Positions 10,211 through 22,242 of a stretch of 64,000 bases of DNA are shown here, one piece after another; positions within the stretch are counted from its first letter, which is position 1; each line of letters starts with the position of its first letter. This stretch comes from Gibbula magus (taxonomy: Eukaryota; Mollusca; Gastropoda; Trochida; Trochidae): the NCBI GenBank assembly GCA_936450465.1, contig OW388291.1:37176656-37240655 (forward strand), given 5' to 3'. The position numbers and the translations under genes are program-made. The notes beneath the pieces are model-generated. The model was not told the origin of the DNA. It worked only from the letters and a program-made list of their open reading frames with translations, and searched no databases.

Positions 10211-12689
10211 GAAATACTCCCTTTGTTGTCAATGTCATGCGAACGCTTAGTAATTTTGCTTTTACTCACATGAGTATTTTGTTTCCTAAAAATCATCGTA
10301 TGTGTCTAATGAGGAATCGTTTCTTTAGTAATTAATTAGTACCAAAAACGATTAAATGACGGTATTGACTAACTGCAACATATAGGAAATAATGGAATGG
10401 ATAGAGGCACCATTCGGATGATCTTGAAGTGTTGACATTCTTTTATGTTCCTTTCTAAAATATGCAGTAAGTTTTTTAAGATTATGGTTGATGATCATTC
10501 TGTTAGATATAAGTTTATATATTTTCATAATTTTAAATATCTAGGTCATATTGAATGAAACGTTCATTATTATTGTATATAGTTACATATCTACGTCAAT
10601 TGTTATATCAGATTTCAATTAAATTATTATTAACTATTTTTGGCGAGTATTTATTTAGGAACTTATCTAACGACAAACGTGAACATATTATAAAATGCAA
10701 TGTTAAGTGATTGTTTTATCTCCAGTGACTGTTGTTCATCGTTAAATAACTTAAAACATTTGAGGAATATTCCTTTTTATCTTGAATGATGAATATATTA
10801 TCATTCATCATTACATCAATAAATATTAATTGAGAGTCAATACATTGATTTCCCTTCTTTATGAGCGTTAACAATCGACAAATAACATTTCTTCAGTGAA
10901 GGAGAATAATTAATGCGAATCTCATTAGCGACGCTGTTGTTTGAAAGAGATCCCCTCTTTTGGATTAATTAACCGATTGTGGCCATTTATAGCTCATTTT
11001 GTCGGGAAATCATTTAGCTTTCGTACCGTAGTCATCGACTGTGCCATAAAATTAGTTTTTGATGTGAAATATGTGTTTGAATGAGTATGGGGTGGTTTCG
11101 TCGTTACATCCCTTTCCGTTTATATAGTTATAGGATAGGGTCCATATGTGTATATGTCTTTTAAACGCTGTTTCTAAGCGACACACGCCCCTGTGATGGA
11201 AATTATACTTAAAATCAGAATCATGTTCCATGTGTGACACAATATCTCAATACCTATTATTTATAACCCGAAGCACGTTTAATCTTTACTTCAATCGCAA
11301 CTTATATGTAAACATTTGCAGTGTTGAGTATGGAGGTAAACGTATACCATGTCTGCCAAATAGTAACACGTCAATGTTATAGTTTAATAAACGAAAGAAA
11401 TAGGGTTATTTGGAAATAAGATACAGTGGTCTCGGGATGTGTGGGAATGTCTCACTTGGTTCCTCCCCTATATGCATGCCAGGATTGTTCAATAAAACAA
11501 ACATTGGCTGAAATGCAATATAGTTAAAGCATCAGACGCTGGCAGGTTTCAAAGAAATTCATATGCAAAACATTTGTACTCATTTTCTGTTGTTTCCCCT
11601 GTAATAATGTTAGCTGCACTGATATTACCGTATTTATTCAAATAGACTCCCAGTACCTATTTTATTCAGGGCACCTTAAGTTAATTATTCTTGAAAGTAT
11701 CGTGAAACCTCAAATCAGTTCACGTCACCTCACCTTGAACGCAAATACGAAATACGAAATGTTTTATTTCAAAATATAGTAAACCTTATAACAAAATACA
11801 ATTAATCACCTTTTACTATAATAATAACAACCCCTAAATACAAAGTTCTATAAAGAGGCGAATTTGGATACCATTTATGTCACTCGCGCGAAAAGCAACA
11901 TAGCAATTTCCTTAAAATCAGGGAAGAACAATATGCGAAATGTTTTTGCAATTACGTTATTCTTTTAAAGGAAATAATAAATCCTGGATTGTTTCATTTA
12001 AAATCATTTCGGAGCATTTAAACGGGACTCTCAGTTAAATGCATCGATCAATTTAAGTAAGTATTACATACATGTAGATACAGTTACGTTTTGTGTTTTA
12101 TGTTTACATTACTGTCGTTTTGATATCCACTGCGTAATCCAGACAGGATTGGGTAGTCTGAATTGAAAAGTAAATATTGTTTTGGATCAGCAGACGTGAC
12201 AAGCAAAATACTTGTTTTATGTGCAATAAGCATTAGTGAACAACAGTGATCAACGTTCTTAAAGGGAGAGTTCCGCCGATGAATGGCTTCAGTTTTGTAT
12301 TTTTCAACAAATGTAAGCTTGTGTTTATCAAGTTGTGAAATATAAAGTCATCAAAATATTACCTTCATTACTATCTTTCAATTTGACTGTGTTTTAATCA
12401 TGTATTTATAACATATATGTTTAAACAGGGATATTCTCTCGAATTTTGTTTCCACAAAAATACCCCGTTAGAACCCTCCTCCTGCAAAACACAGAAAGGT
12501 CGGCGAGGACAGATCAGACAACTGGCTGATGAAGCTACATTTTTACAATGTCATGGAATATTAAATCTATGTTAAATGAATCGCTATTTGATATTTAAAC
12601 AGGGTATTAAATATCGGTTCACAATATTTATTATTCGTTTTATATGCTTAAAGGTGTCATATTCCATGACTACTACCAAGTAGGACTTA
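10211..12689. other. No gene; start of an old repeat block at about 10905
   Basis: No coding sequence or RNA gene is recognised. A short block at 10905-10985 (CTCATTAGC, then TTGGATTAATTAAC) is matched at 50206-50275 and is the first of three colinear blocks shared between 10.9-14.2 kb and 50.2-52.5 kb. Confidence 0.4.
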
Positions 12690-14215
12690 ATCAACCTTAA
12701 AAAACGACCGTTCTCTGGTGTAGCATTGTCAATAAAACAACTTCTCCTCAACACGGAACATTACCCAATGTGCTCGTTAAATTGTTATGTTTCCAGGTCA
12801 CTTCATTGTGGATCGATCAGACAACAATACATCGAATGGAAACTTAAGATGGTCTGATAACATATTGTCATGCAACCCATCACTATACAAGTTAGGACAT
12901 GCATAAAAGTGATTCCTTGTCAAATCAGAAACATTTATACTGAAGTGCAATCTAAAACCATTGATCTGCACTGACATTCATACTAAGGTATGACCTGCCT
13001 GTCTTTTAAGTTTAATGGCGCTGTAGCACGTTTTTTTTCGTATTTGTTTTCTCAAATTTGCTATTTATTATTACAGTTTATACATACTATTGTTATGTTA
13101 GAGGGTCAAACATCTCATTACACGACCCGGTAAGTCGATTCTAAAGAAAACGGTTATCGGTATTGAAAGAAAACGGTGCGACGTATAAAGCGACAGTGGT
13201 GTGGATTTGAGAGTTCAGACAGCATGATGGTTGACCATTCTATCATGGTATCATATTTACAACTCTACTTTGAGGTTTTAGGTATCCCAACATCAATCGG
13301 ATCACTTGAACCACCTTCGAGAGGCCATTTTAATGTGAACACATTAAAATGGCCGCTCGTAGGGAAATGGACTCGCATGGCTTAACAAAACAATGTATAT
13401 TAGTGTTAGAACTCTTTTTTATTGATTCAGGAGTATTATTTAGCCAGTGGTAACAAGTATTTACCTTTTCGTGAGATCACTTTATTTCAGTAAGAAAAAA
13501 GTTCTACAGCGCCTTTAAACGTCATCGATGGTGGAAAGAAAACAAACATATTTTTACAACGACGTCATATAATATTCATATCTGACTAAGATCATACACA
13601 ACTTAAATTTCGCTTGAAAAGTTTAATTCTTAATAGTTTAGTCATTATAAAGTTTCATTTGGAGAAGACTCTCATGTGTAAGTAAGTAAGTTATATTATG
13701 ATATCATTTATTTCCATTTTATTGGAGTATGGCTCTATATTAATTGGAACAAAACACTACAGGCAATTTCAAACGATATATCTCAGTCAAATTTCCTGAG
13801 TATATGTATAAACTCAACTCACAACTCACAACTTAATATTATAAGTAATCACAAACGATGGAACGTTTATTTTGCTGACAATCCATGTAACCATGAAGGT
13901 TTCCTTCACTTTGAATTTTAGTTTGTCTCAATAATAAAATGAAAATAACTTCTTACTTCACCTCGTATCTGCAGATTCACCCTACATCTGATAGAAGTCA
14001 TTACGCAGTACACAAGTGTCTTGATGAGTACTAAAAACTGTTCAGACACAAGACTATTATCTCATTTAACCGGAAATAACGTTTCCTGAAATCTTTACAG
14101 TGTGTCGAGAGGAGGAAGTCCTTCTGGACTTAATTATATCTCCAGACGTATTACCTGATAGCAATGGCTTAGGACCTAGAAGAACAGAAGTATGGTAAAT
14201 ACGGCAATGAAAGGT
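12690..14215 (+). repeat. Old dispersed repeat blocks, colinear with 51262-52540
   Basis: Block 1 (12690-12995) matches 51262-51560 weakly and 4718-5030 more clearly. Block 2 (13970-14210; ends CAATGGCTTAGGACC) matches 52295-52540 and in part 49150-49370. Shared words include AGACAAGACTATTAT, GTTTCCT and ATCTCCAGAC. A MITE (13011-13516) interrupts the block. Confidence 0.55.
13011..13516 (+). mobile_element. MITE with TGGCGCTGTAG terminal inverted repeats and TTAA flanks
   Basis: The termini are TTAA-TGGCGCTGTAGCACG on the left and GTTCTACAGCGCCT-TTAA on the right, so about 14 bp of inverted repeat flanked by TTAA, the target duplication used by piggyBac-like transposases. An internal palindrome, CGAGAGGCCATTTTAATGTG / CACATTAAAATGGCCGCTCG, sits at about 13317-13356. 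The related block at 4718-5150 lacks the insert. Other copies are at 8515-8760, about 16990-17392 and about 25400-25801. No transposase is encoded. Confidence 0.65.
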
Positions 14216-14280
14216 TGATAAAGTAATATTTGCATAAAGTAGATTTATCGACCTGCAACGACTATATTGAGCTATTTTGA

Positions 14281-15137
14281 CTTAAGAGTATATATAGTAG
14301 AAACGTTTAAAGTTTGAAATTTTATAGAACTATTGAACATTTCATGTTCACTGTTCATTGACCCTGTCAACACTGGTTCAACAAGTAGAAACAAAATTGA
14401 ATGTAGCCTTGGAGCTACTGAACTTGAACAGTCCTTATCACTTATAGTAATTACATGCATTACATGTAGCTTTCCACACAATATATATAGCCCCGATACA
14501 TTATCAATTTAACTAACCAGCAACTTTTTTTTAGTAATTTAGTTGATTTATTTTCAAATAGTATCCTACGATAATGTCCTATGGGACCTTTCGAGTTAAC
14601 GAACGAGTATTCCTTTTGTGAAGATATGAACTGTTATTTATACATGTTTGAAAGATGTCAATGTTTTAATTTTCCTTTTTAAATCAATAATCAGAAAACA
14701 GGTTTCTTCTTCATGTACCGTTTCGGTATTGTGGTATTGTGTCATATATTAAGTTGTTTGGCTCACGTGATCTCACAGCTTAGATTTCATCCGAAATTAC
14801 TCGTTAATACAAGTTAATACCGTATTTGATCACAGGAGTTCTTTCGATAATAAGAAAAAGAATTCGTCAGACGTCAGGAATTATTTAAAACGTTTCTGTA
14901 ATTTGGATTATTCGGTCCTGCTGTGTTATAATAGTTCACAGTAAGACGTGTATTTACAGTTTTACAAACAGAGTGGCGAACATTAACTCGCCAATAATAT
15001 GATATACAATACTGTAATATTAATAATGAATATCTGTTAATCTTTGCTGACGAGTGATGAAAATAAACTTAAGCAAATACATTCATAAAAGGTAGAGGGA
15101 ATTTATTATTCAAATAGATTGCATACATAGAGATTTT
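14281..15137. other. No recognised feature
   Basis: AT-rich sequence with no repeat partner in the window that I could see. Confidence 0.4.
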
Positions 15138-15446
15138 TACCCTAGGAAGCGTGTCATATGATTTTTACGAAACGAGTGTGAATGTTTGTATTGCCCGAGC
15201 GAGAGCGAGAGCGAGGGCTCTACACAAATTTGCATGAGTTTCGTAAAACTCATATGGCACCCTTTCGAGTGTAATTATTTCTTTATTACCCATTATTTTC
15301 CGTTTCAATCGCGTAAAAATAGGCAGGAAGCAGCCCACTTCTCTTGCAACGACAAGCTACAGTGACGTCATGAACAATCGTTTAATGACGTCACAGACGA
15401 CACAATTCCGGAAGTCGCGGTGAAACAATCGTTGCTAGGCCAACGT
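15138..15446 (+). repeat. Hairpin-containing repeat, copy 1 (pairs with 36451-36746)
   Basis: This begins TTACCCTAGGAAG and holds a long inverted repeat, GTCATATGATTTTTACGAAAC with its complement near 15236-15262, around a GCGAGAGCGAG tract. The right half includes the palindromic TGACGTCA-like phrases AGTGACGTCATGAACAATCG and TGACGTCACAGACGACA, and ends near GTTGCTAGGC. The other copy is very similar, so this is a defined non-coding mobile element. Confidence 0.75.
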
Positions 15447-16323
15447 GTGCACATGTGCTTATATCAATAATATTAACTCGGTTATTTTCAACTATATGGG
15501 TAATGAACATACATATTGTAGACATCTTGTTTCTGGAGAATTGTAATAACGATTCAAAAATCAGAATCCTTCATTTTCTATCAGAACACTGTGTTGATAT
15601 CGAGTATTATTATTTTTGATCAACATTCCCTAGTGTATGTCCGCATGTCATTTTGAATGGTATTGTATTTTTTTAAATATATATGACTATTAACTGAAAC
15701 AAAACCATCTCGATTTTGCATCCCTCTTTGTAGATTGTAGATGTTCTACTCATATTCTCTATAAACGAAAAAAAACGAAGAGGATGAACAATAAGGCTAC
15801 TGGAAGTATTGGAAGACAGTTTGTTTGGCAAATAGCATACAGAGTGCCTGTCAGTTGTGATATTACTGTAATCAATAAACTAGACGGTTATCACACCTTC
15901 AAGAATTTAATCTTTGTTGTTCTATTTTCAGAAAACCGTTACTTGTGACTACAAAGACAGTAAACGAAAAGAAATGAAATGTTTTATAATTATTTGTTCT
16001 GGTTATTGGAATAGCTTCCTGAGGGACTTCTGCCCTTTTAGTCGACAAGATATCATACAAAAAAGAGTGCTCAAGATAGCATACATATCGGGTTAAGCAT
16101 ATATCGTATTGATTGTTAGCCTAATGGCATGATGTAACGACATTTATCTCTCGTCGACTATTTCAGAGTAACATAACGTAACATGTGATCACATTTCAAT
16201 CTGTTATACAACCGAGGAGGCTAGTCTTTCTCGAAGCTGAAGTAAATCCTGAAGAATGGTAATATGGATTTTGATAGTTCTTTCAAGGTGTATATTTCTT
16301 ACATTGTATATAATCAGCACGAC
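15447..16323. other. Unique sequence left of the tandem duplication
   Basis: No gene recognised. A 60-codon open frame at 15914-16096 has no recognisable motif. Confidence 0.4.
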
Positions 16324-16989
16324 TACATATCTTAATACAATGACTGAAAGATTCCAAAGGGTAATTGTGTAACCTTTTTCATAAACATGAAAGATGACCA
16401 AAGGTGTGTAGCCAATTTAAATAATTTATAATTGTGTCTAGACCAATAATCTATTGATGCAATGATATATGTTCAGAAGTATGAGTATAACTCATCCCTA
16501 TTCTTTATAAGATATTGATGATTTTCCCCCGTGTCGTTAAACATCAAATATTATAGTGGATTTATTAATCCGTCTATTGTTTCTCGGCTTCAGATCTTCG
16601 GATAAAGACTCGCAATTTTATCTGTTGTAGAGAAATGTTCCATATGCAGCAAGGATTGGGTGCAATGTTCCATGATTCAACAGTTTGCATACTCGCAAAT
16701 CTTTCTCCCTTCCAGATGCGGTATTCTTGTGAGTAAGTCTCATTTGTTAAACCTCAAATCACATTATGGAGAGATGGGGTGAAAACTTATATACATGTAT
16801 TGTATTTATATTTCAAAATAGCAAGTTTATTATATCTTTTATTTGGTCTACTTAGATGAAACGGCCGCTTTCAATGAATAAACATTTTAATCGCACATGG
16901 AGATACATAGCAAATCTATATTTTGATTACACCGTTAGTTACACTGTTTTCATCACTTCACGTTCTTTTAAGGAAAAATGGGACGATGA

Positions 16990-17392
16990 AAGTGTTTAAT
17001 TTATTATAAAAGGTTATACAAAATAGTGTTACGTGAGAGGGTAAAAATCTCATTACACGACCTGATAACCCGTACCCTTTGAGCGTTTATCCGTATTCGA
17101 AGAAAATGGTGCGACGTATAAAGCGACCATTCCATCCTCATGCCATATTGGAAACTCTAATGAGTGTTCAGGTGTCGCTCCATCAGTCAGATTTTCCGTC
17201 GAGAGGCCATTTTAATGTGAACACTTTCAAATGGCCGCTCGAAAGGAAATGGACTGGCATTGCTTAACCGAAAGATCTGCACGTGTTTAATAACTCTTTT
17301 TATTGATCCGAGAGTATTATTTAGTCATTTATATACCTTTTCGTGAGATAACTTTATTCAAGGAATAACGTTGTGCTACAGTGCCTTTAGTA
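16990..17392 (+). mobile_element. MITE copy (family of 13011-13516)
   Basis: Shares CTCATTACACGACC, GTGCGACGTATAAAGCGAC, the TCGAGAGGCCATTTTAATGTG / AATGGCCGCTCGAAAGG palindrome and the right terminus GTGCTACAGTGCCTTTAG with the 13-kb element. The left terminus is not clear. It is part of the duplicated unit (copy 2 equivalent about 25400-25801). Confidence 0.6.
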
Positions 17393-17639
17393 CAGCAGTT
17401 ATTGCCAAGTTGAAAACATTAGCAGATTCAGTTTCAGTACTGGTTCTAGCAAACTATTGTGGTATATTAGTTAGTATCAGATGAAGCCGATGGAAGTAGT
17501 CGCTAGTTTCCCAGGGTTATTGCAAATCTCTGTCAATCACAGGAGGGTTCATGATGAACTGGCAACAGTTTCTTGATGAATGCATTAGTATTGATCAGAA
17601 TAGAGCGGAATGCAAAGTGCTAGGTTATATTCACTTAGC

Positions 17640-17932
17640 ACCAAATAAACGTCAGGCACAGTAATGGATTGACCTTGTTCAGAACCCACTAGGAGCATGG
17701 CAACTTTGTCTGAAGTAGAGAACCCTGTGCAATAAGGTATGGGTGCAATGCTGCACTGTATTTCAGCGTAGCACCACCATGGTTCGCTAGTTCTAGCCGA
17801 TGCTCACAGGTTTCCCCCCAATACAAAGGTACATATCCAAATCGCGTTGCGAGCTTTCTCCCTGCAATAATGCCACCAGCTGTTATATAAGTGAAATACT
17901 TTTGAAGAGGCGTTAAACACAAAATCACACCT
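17640..17932 (-). repeat. Dispersed 'TTTAACGCC' repeat
   Basis: On the minus strand: GTTTAACGCCTCTTC, AGTATTTCACTTATATAAC, then GGCATTATTGCAGGGAGAAA and a region containing AACCATGGTGGTGC. Fragments of the same family lie at 9170-9260, 37752-37858 and about 51610-51670. The 79-codon open frame it contains is not a gene. The copy 2 equivalent is at about 26050-26310. Confidence 0.65.
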
Positions 17933-18965
17933 TGTTCAGTACGAAATGAAATGACCTGCCACTACTCTCTACTAGTAATGACAAGTGCTCTCTCAGAAAT
18001 TCAATGTCGGGCCAAATGTCAAGTTTATTTAACCGGAAAGGCTTTAATGTTGCATTAGTTTCTTGTGGGTGCTTCTAGTTGGTCGGTAGGTCTGCATATA
18101 AAGTGCAACGTTATAAATTCCCCCTTTAACATCCCTTGGTAGGCTTATTGACTGTTTTACTTTGTTTAAATTGAGGGACTGACAAGCAAGTCTTTACTTT
18201 AAAAAATCTTAATTTCTTAATTTTTTGTGATTATCTGTTTTTGTTCTTGCGAATCGATATACCTATTTCAGTCAAACAACAACGTTTTTTGGGGGTTTTA
18301 TTTCGACAATAAATATAATATAATTATCATATAAATATAATATATTATTATAACAATTAAAATGACGATGACAACAATCTGATAAATTTGATTCCTATCT
18401 AAAATGAGTATCTTGTAATGGGAGAAACCGACTATGAATGTCTGTGAACGCCACTGATATTAGTATCGATATAACTTACTGCTGCCATTAAGTCCCAGTC
18501 TCAAAATAACACATTGATTTTCACATGACTGCCTTCGATATTGCATGTTCCAAGCGTATAAAATGGTTAAATGCCAGCTTGGCCTTCATTCATTGAACAT
18601 GAAGGATGGAGCAAGTCTTTGAAGATTATATGTATAACTTGATATAACTTTGAGAACACTGAATTGAAAATCAAATTAATAAGCATAAACCTTGACAAAA
18701 CAATTACTATCTTTTTGTTTATAATATACGTAACACTGCATCTAACATGAAACACAGTTGCGATAGTGTCAAACAAAAGTTAGCGATGTTAGATTGAATT
18801 GAGAGAAGGTCACTTGGTTAACTTGATCTCAATCTTTTTTGATAAATACAGTTAAATCAAAGCTATTAGAGATTTTACAGGATTAAGCATGTCTTATTCC
18901 CGTGGTGAATCAGCATAATAAACATAAACATAATAAATATACTTAGTTTTTTAAAGAATGAAAAT

Positions 18966-19429
18966 ATTTTATTTGGCTTTAAAGGCAAAAACAACAATCC
19001 ACTAAATGTGGTTTGTCTGATTATTAAATATACCCTGTATAAAAACAGTGTAAAAGAAATAAAGCCAAAAGTCAGCTTTTTTCAAAGGGAAATTTTAAAT
19101 TACTATAAATCTACTAAATATATTGCATTTTCAAATGCAAAGCCAGCAAGTTTTTTCTCCTTTTGGTCTTCCTTCCATACATTCTTTTCATTGTTATTAT
19201 AACTGTATTTCACATCTACTTAAATTATATTTTAGATACATATGTTTTGAATACGGTATTTAGTACTATTTACATGTGTATCAAACATATCACTGCTGAT
19301 ATCTGTAAAATATTTTGTATTATTGTTTATCAAAACAACTTGCATATATTCAAGTGTAAACTATTTATGTATGTATGTATATTATGAACTCTGTATACAA
19401 TTTCATGGAATAAAAACATAAAAAAAAGA
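18966..19429 (+). mobile_element. 5'-truncated L1-like LINE 3' end with 21-bp target duplication
   Basis: A 464-bp insertion present only in copy 1. It is flanked by the perfect 21-bp direct repeat at 18945-18965 and 19430-19450, and the uninterrupted site is at 27339-27359 in copy 2. It opens in frame with ILFGFKGKNNNPLN and continues to the stop at 19200-19202 (residues like IIKYTLYKNS and FFQREILNYYKSTKYIAFSN), which matches the C-terminal tail of L1-type ORF2 proteins and parallels the ILFG-containing tail of the LINE at 57.5 kb. A 3' UTR, an AATAAA and a short A-rich tail follow. This is a classic target-primed insertion. Confidence 0.88.
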
Positions 19430-21899
19430 AGTTTTTTAAAGAATGAAAATTTGATCAGCTCTTTCTACAGTGATTTAGAAACCATACATGTAGCTACAGT
19501 TAATATTTATATTCACCACACAACCAAACAGTATGCATGTTTTTAAAGCAACGCGAATCATCGTGAAATGAATATCATCACCCAGAGAAAGGAGACTGTG
19601 CAGGACAGATTAGGATATTCATGTCTCTCTTGTCTAGACTTGTAACAGTAAATGGTTTAAATGACAATCACAGAAGTTGGTTTCAGACATTGAAAACAAT
19701 TATCTTTTGGTTGATAGTAACAGTTACATTGTAACATTTCATTATCGCTTTTTTCTTGACACCACGTCTCATGTAATGTCTGTGTTTAGCCAACATGATC
19801 CGTTTCCTGCACATCTGACTAGTGCCTATAATATGGAACCAGACCAGTCTATTGATGATATAACATATCTTATAGACATAATTATTATTATATTAATGTG
19901 AGTTATAAATCTTCGAGATATTAATAATATAACATAACAAATAAACAGAAATATCATTACATTAATGTGAGTTATAACTCTTCGAGATATCTTAGTAGCG
20001 AACGTACGTTATCGGTCGTTCCATTGTGATGACTCTAGGTTATGATGGCGGCACTACTTTAGCCAGTGTAACTTACTGAGAGTCAAGTTGCTTAATGTGA
20101 GTCACAAGCTGATAAGATCTGCCATGTCATATATAAAACAATTCTTCGAACCTCCGTCACACAGAAGATGCGAGTGTGACGTTAACGATTGAAGGGTGAT
20201 AAATGATTGCCACGTCAACCGAGTCAACTTTGCCCTTCGGAAGCATCAGAATTAGATCATTCTGCGTCACCATGGAAATCCTGTTCTTTGATGCGACATT
20301 GTAAGTAGCGTGATAACACCAATCTCGCTAGTTGGAATATCTACATTCTGTTGTTATTGTATATTTGTACAACTGACATAAACATTATGAGAGACAAAAG
20401 AGATCAGTGTAAATGTAACCTCACAAATCCTTGTCATTTGTTATTAGTGTGTATGTTAATACATACGTTCCACTACTAACTATGGCGACCGGCAAAAGAC
20501 GACTTTGAATGTACATGTACATGATGAGGATCTGATAAAGAAGTATACCTCATAATGTCACTGATCAGGGCAAAATGTTAGGGGTGTTGAAATCGCCTGA
20601 TACAATTGTTTGTTCGAGTACAGATTGGCAATTAAGGCATTTATGAAACACGATCATCGCTTTTTAGTGAGTAATAAACTAAGCAAAATACCGTCTCATT
20701 CTCGCCTACCTTGCTAAGTTAAGGATAATAAAATCGATGATTTTTTCCCCAGAAACTTTAACAGATCACATTACAAAATTTAATAAATCAGTTAAGTTGG
20801 CTTGTAGAGACATGTTGTAAGTTTGTTTATCTCTCGTTGATTAAAATATATTGTGTCCTTGTAGCTTCTGTTTCTTTTGCCTCAATATTATCGAAGCAGG
20901 CAGTGGCATGTGTTAATATTCACCTACAACTTTGCAGACGACAAGGGGTGATATGATCTCCAGAAATCTAATATGGGGGATATTATCTAATGTTTACAGC
21001 CACTAAAAGTATTATTCAATTCATGTACTCAGCCCAGACATGTCTGGACGGCATATACAATATGCTTAAGCTGATTACCTCAAATTCCGAACTACATCAT
21101 TACCGATAATAACAGATTGAAGATTGTAATACTGTATGTCGTATACGAGGCAGCCTGTACCATTCTTCGTCTGCAGTTATTTAATAATGTTACATTATTC
21201 TCTTCAACAGATCGTATGTTCGTTGCCTCAATTAAATCGTCCATTACATCGTATGAGGCACACACCGGTGTGTGATAACCTTACAAACAATTAAGCTAAA
21301 AACACAACGCCGAATTATATGTATTTGAAAAATTGCTACATACAAGGAACTTCCAAAAAGTAATTTGTTTTGGACAGGCTGGGATGTTTCTAAATGTTTT
21401 ATATTTCACAAGTGGTCCTTCGCAAACACACTCCTGTTTTATTCTTGAGTTACAGTCGCACATTTGTTGATATTGGTACCAGCAAACCAGTGATGGAAAC
21501 GAATTGGCTGAACGAATGAACATACTTCTAATCATCTAAGTAATTTTGTCTGGAGTTCTTGCAAGAGAATGGTTTACTTGCAAAGTAATAAACAGACTGT
21601 GTCGATTTATTGCCAAAGTTTGTTTTTCTCTTGTGAACAGTGTAAATGTCTTAGAAATAATTGAGACACAGCGACGATATTGCAGACAGTAATTATTTTC
21701 TTATAAACGACTTAAATATGTGGTTTGAAATTAGTCGTAATATAATTATATGGATACACATGCTTTGATAAACTGTAAGTTTTGTAACAAGAATCTTCTG
21801 CAAAAACGTCTATGGCAACATGTAAAGTAAAGAAACGTTTTTAAAGAAGTTGTATGTTGTTTTTATCAATAAAGCCGGAGACTCAATTGAGCGCTCTAA

Positions 21900-22242
21900 G
21901 CTGATGGATCATTTATTATGTCCCCCCCCCCCCCCCGAAAAAATTTTGGGGAGACATACTGTTTTTGCCTCCGTCCGTTATTCCGTCATTCCAAAATGCT
22001 TTCTTTTCCGGGCCATATCTCAAAAACCGTTCAATATTTTTTCACGAAATTTGGTATGTGGTTAGACCTAGTGGTGGAGTGGTGCCTTTTGCTATTTTGG
22101 TTATTCTGAATTTTTAAAATTTGTACTGGTTTCCATGGCAACAATTTCAACTAAGTGCATATTGTGGGTAGGGATGTTTTCCGGCCTCTATTTTCAAAAT
22201 CTATCAAGTATTTCACCAAACTTTGTATTTGCTTAGACCTAG
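21900..22242 (-). mobile_element. Tandem-core element B, cut by the hAT/duplication junction
   Basis: In reverse orientation: an end hairpin with a 15-base C-run (about 21915-21958; ATGTC(C)n and GGGGAGACAT), then CCTCCGTCCGTTATTCCGTC, then about 1.5 units of a 170-bp repeat (CGGGCCATATCTCAAAAACCG, TTTCACGAAATTTGG, TTAGACCTAG, GGTTTCCATGGCAACA). The remainder is missing because the hAT starts at 22243. The complete counterpart is element C at 29858-30285. Confidence 0.75.

Larger units (their letters stand above)
16324..22242 (+). repeat. Tandem duplication, copy 1
   Basis: From TACATATC (16324) to AGACCTAG (22242) this segment is repeated in the same orientation and order at 24730-30002, with scattered substitutions and small indels. 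The hAT element 22243-24729 lies exactly between the copies. Copy 1 differs by a 464-bp L1-like insertion (18966-19429), a longer C-run at 21922-21936 and one more subunit in the tandem-core element at its right end. I see no gene in the unit; the open frames are short and not conserved in a coding manner. Confidence 0.93.

Noticed and set aside
17689..17928. 79-codon open frame on the minus strand as a gene
   Set aside because: It lies inside a dispersed 'TTTAACGCC' repeat; other copies do not keep the frame.
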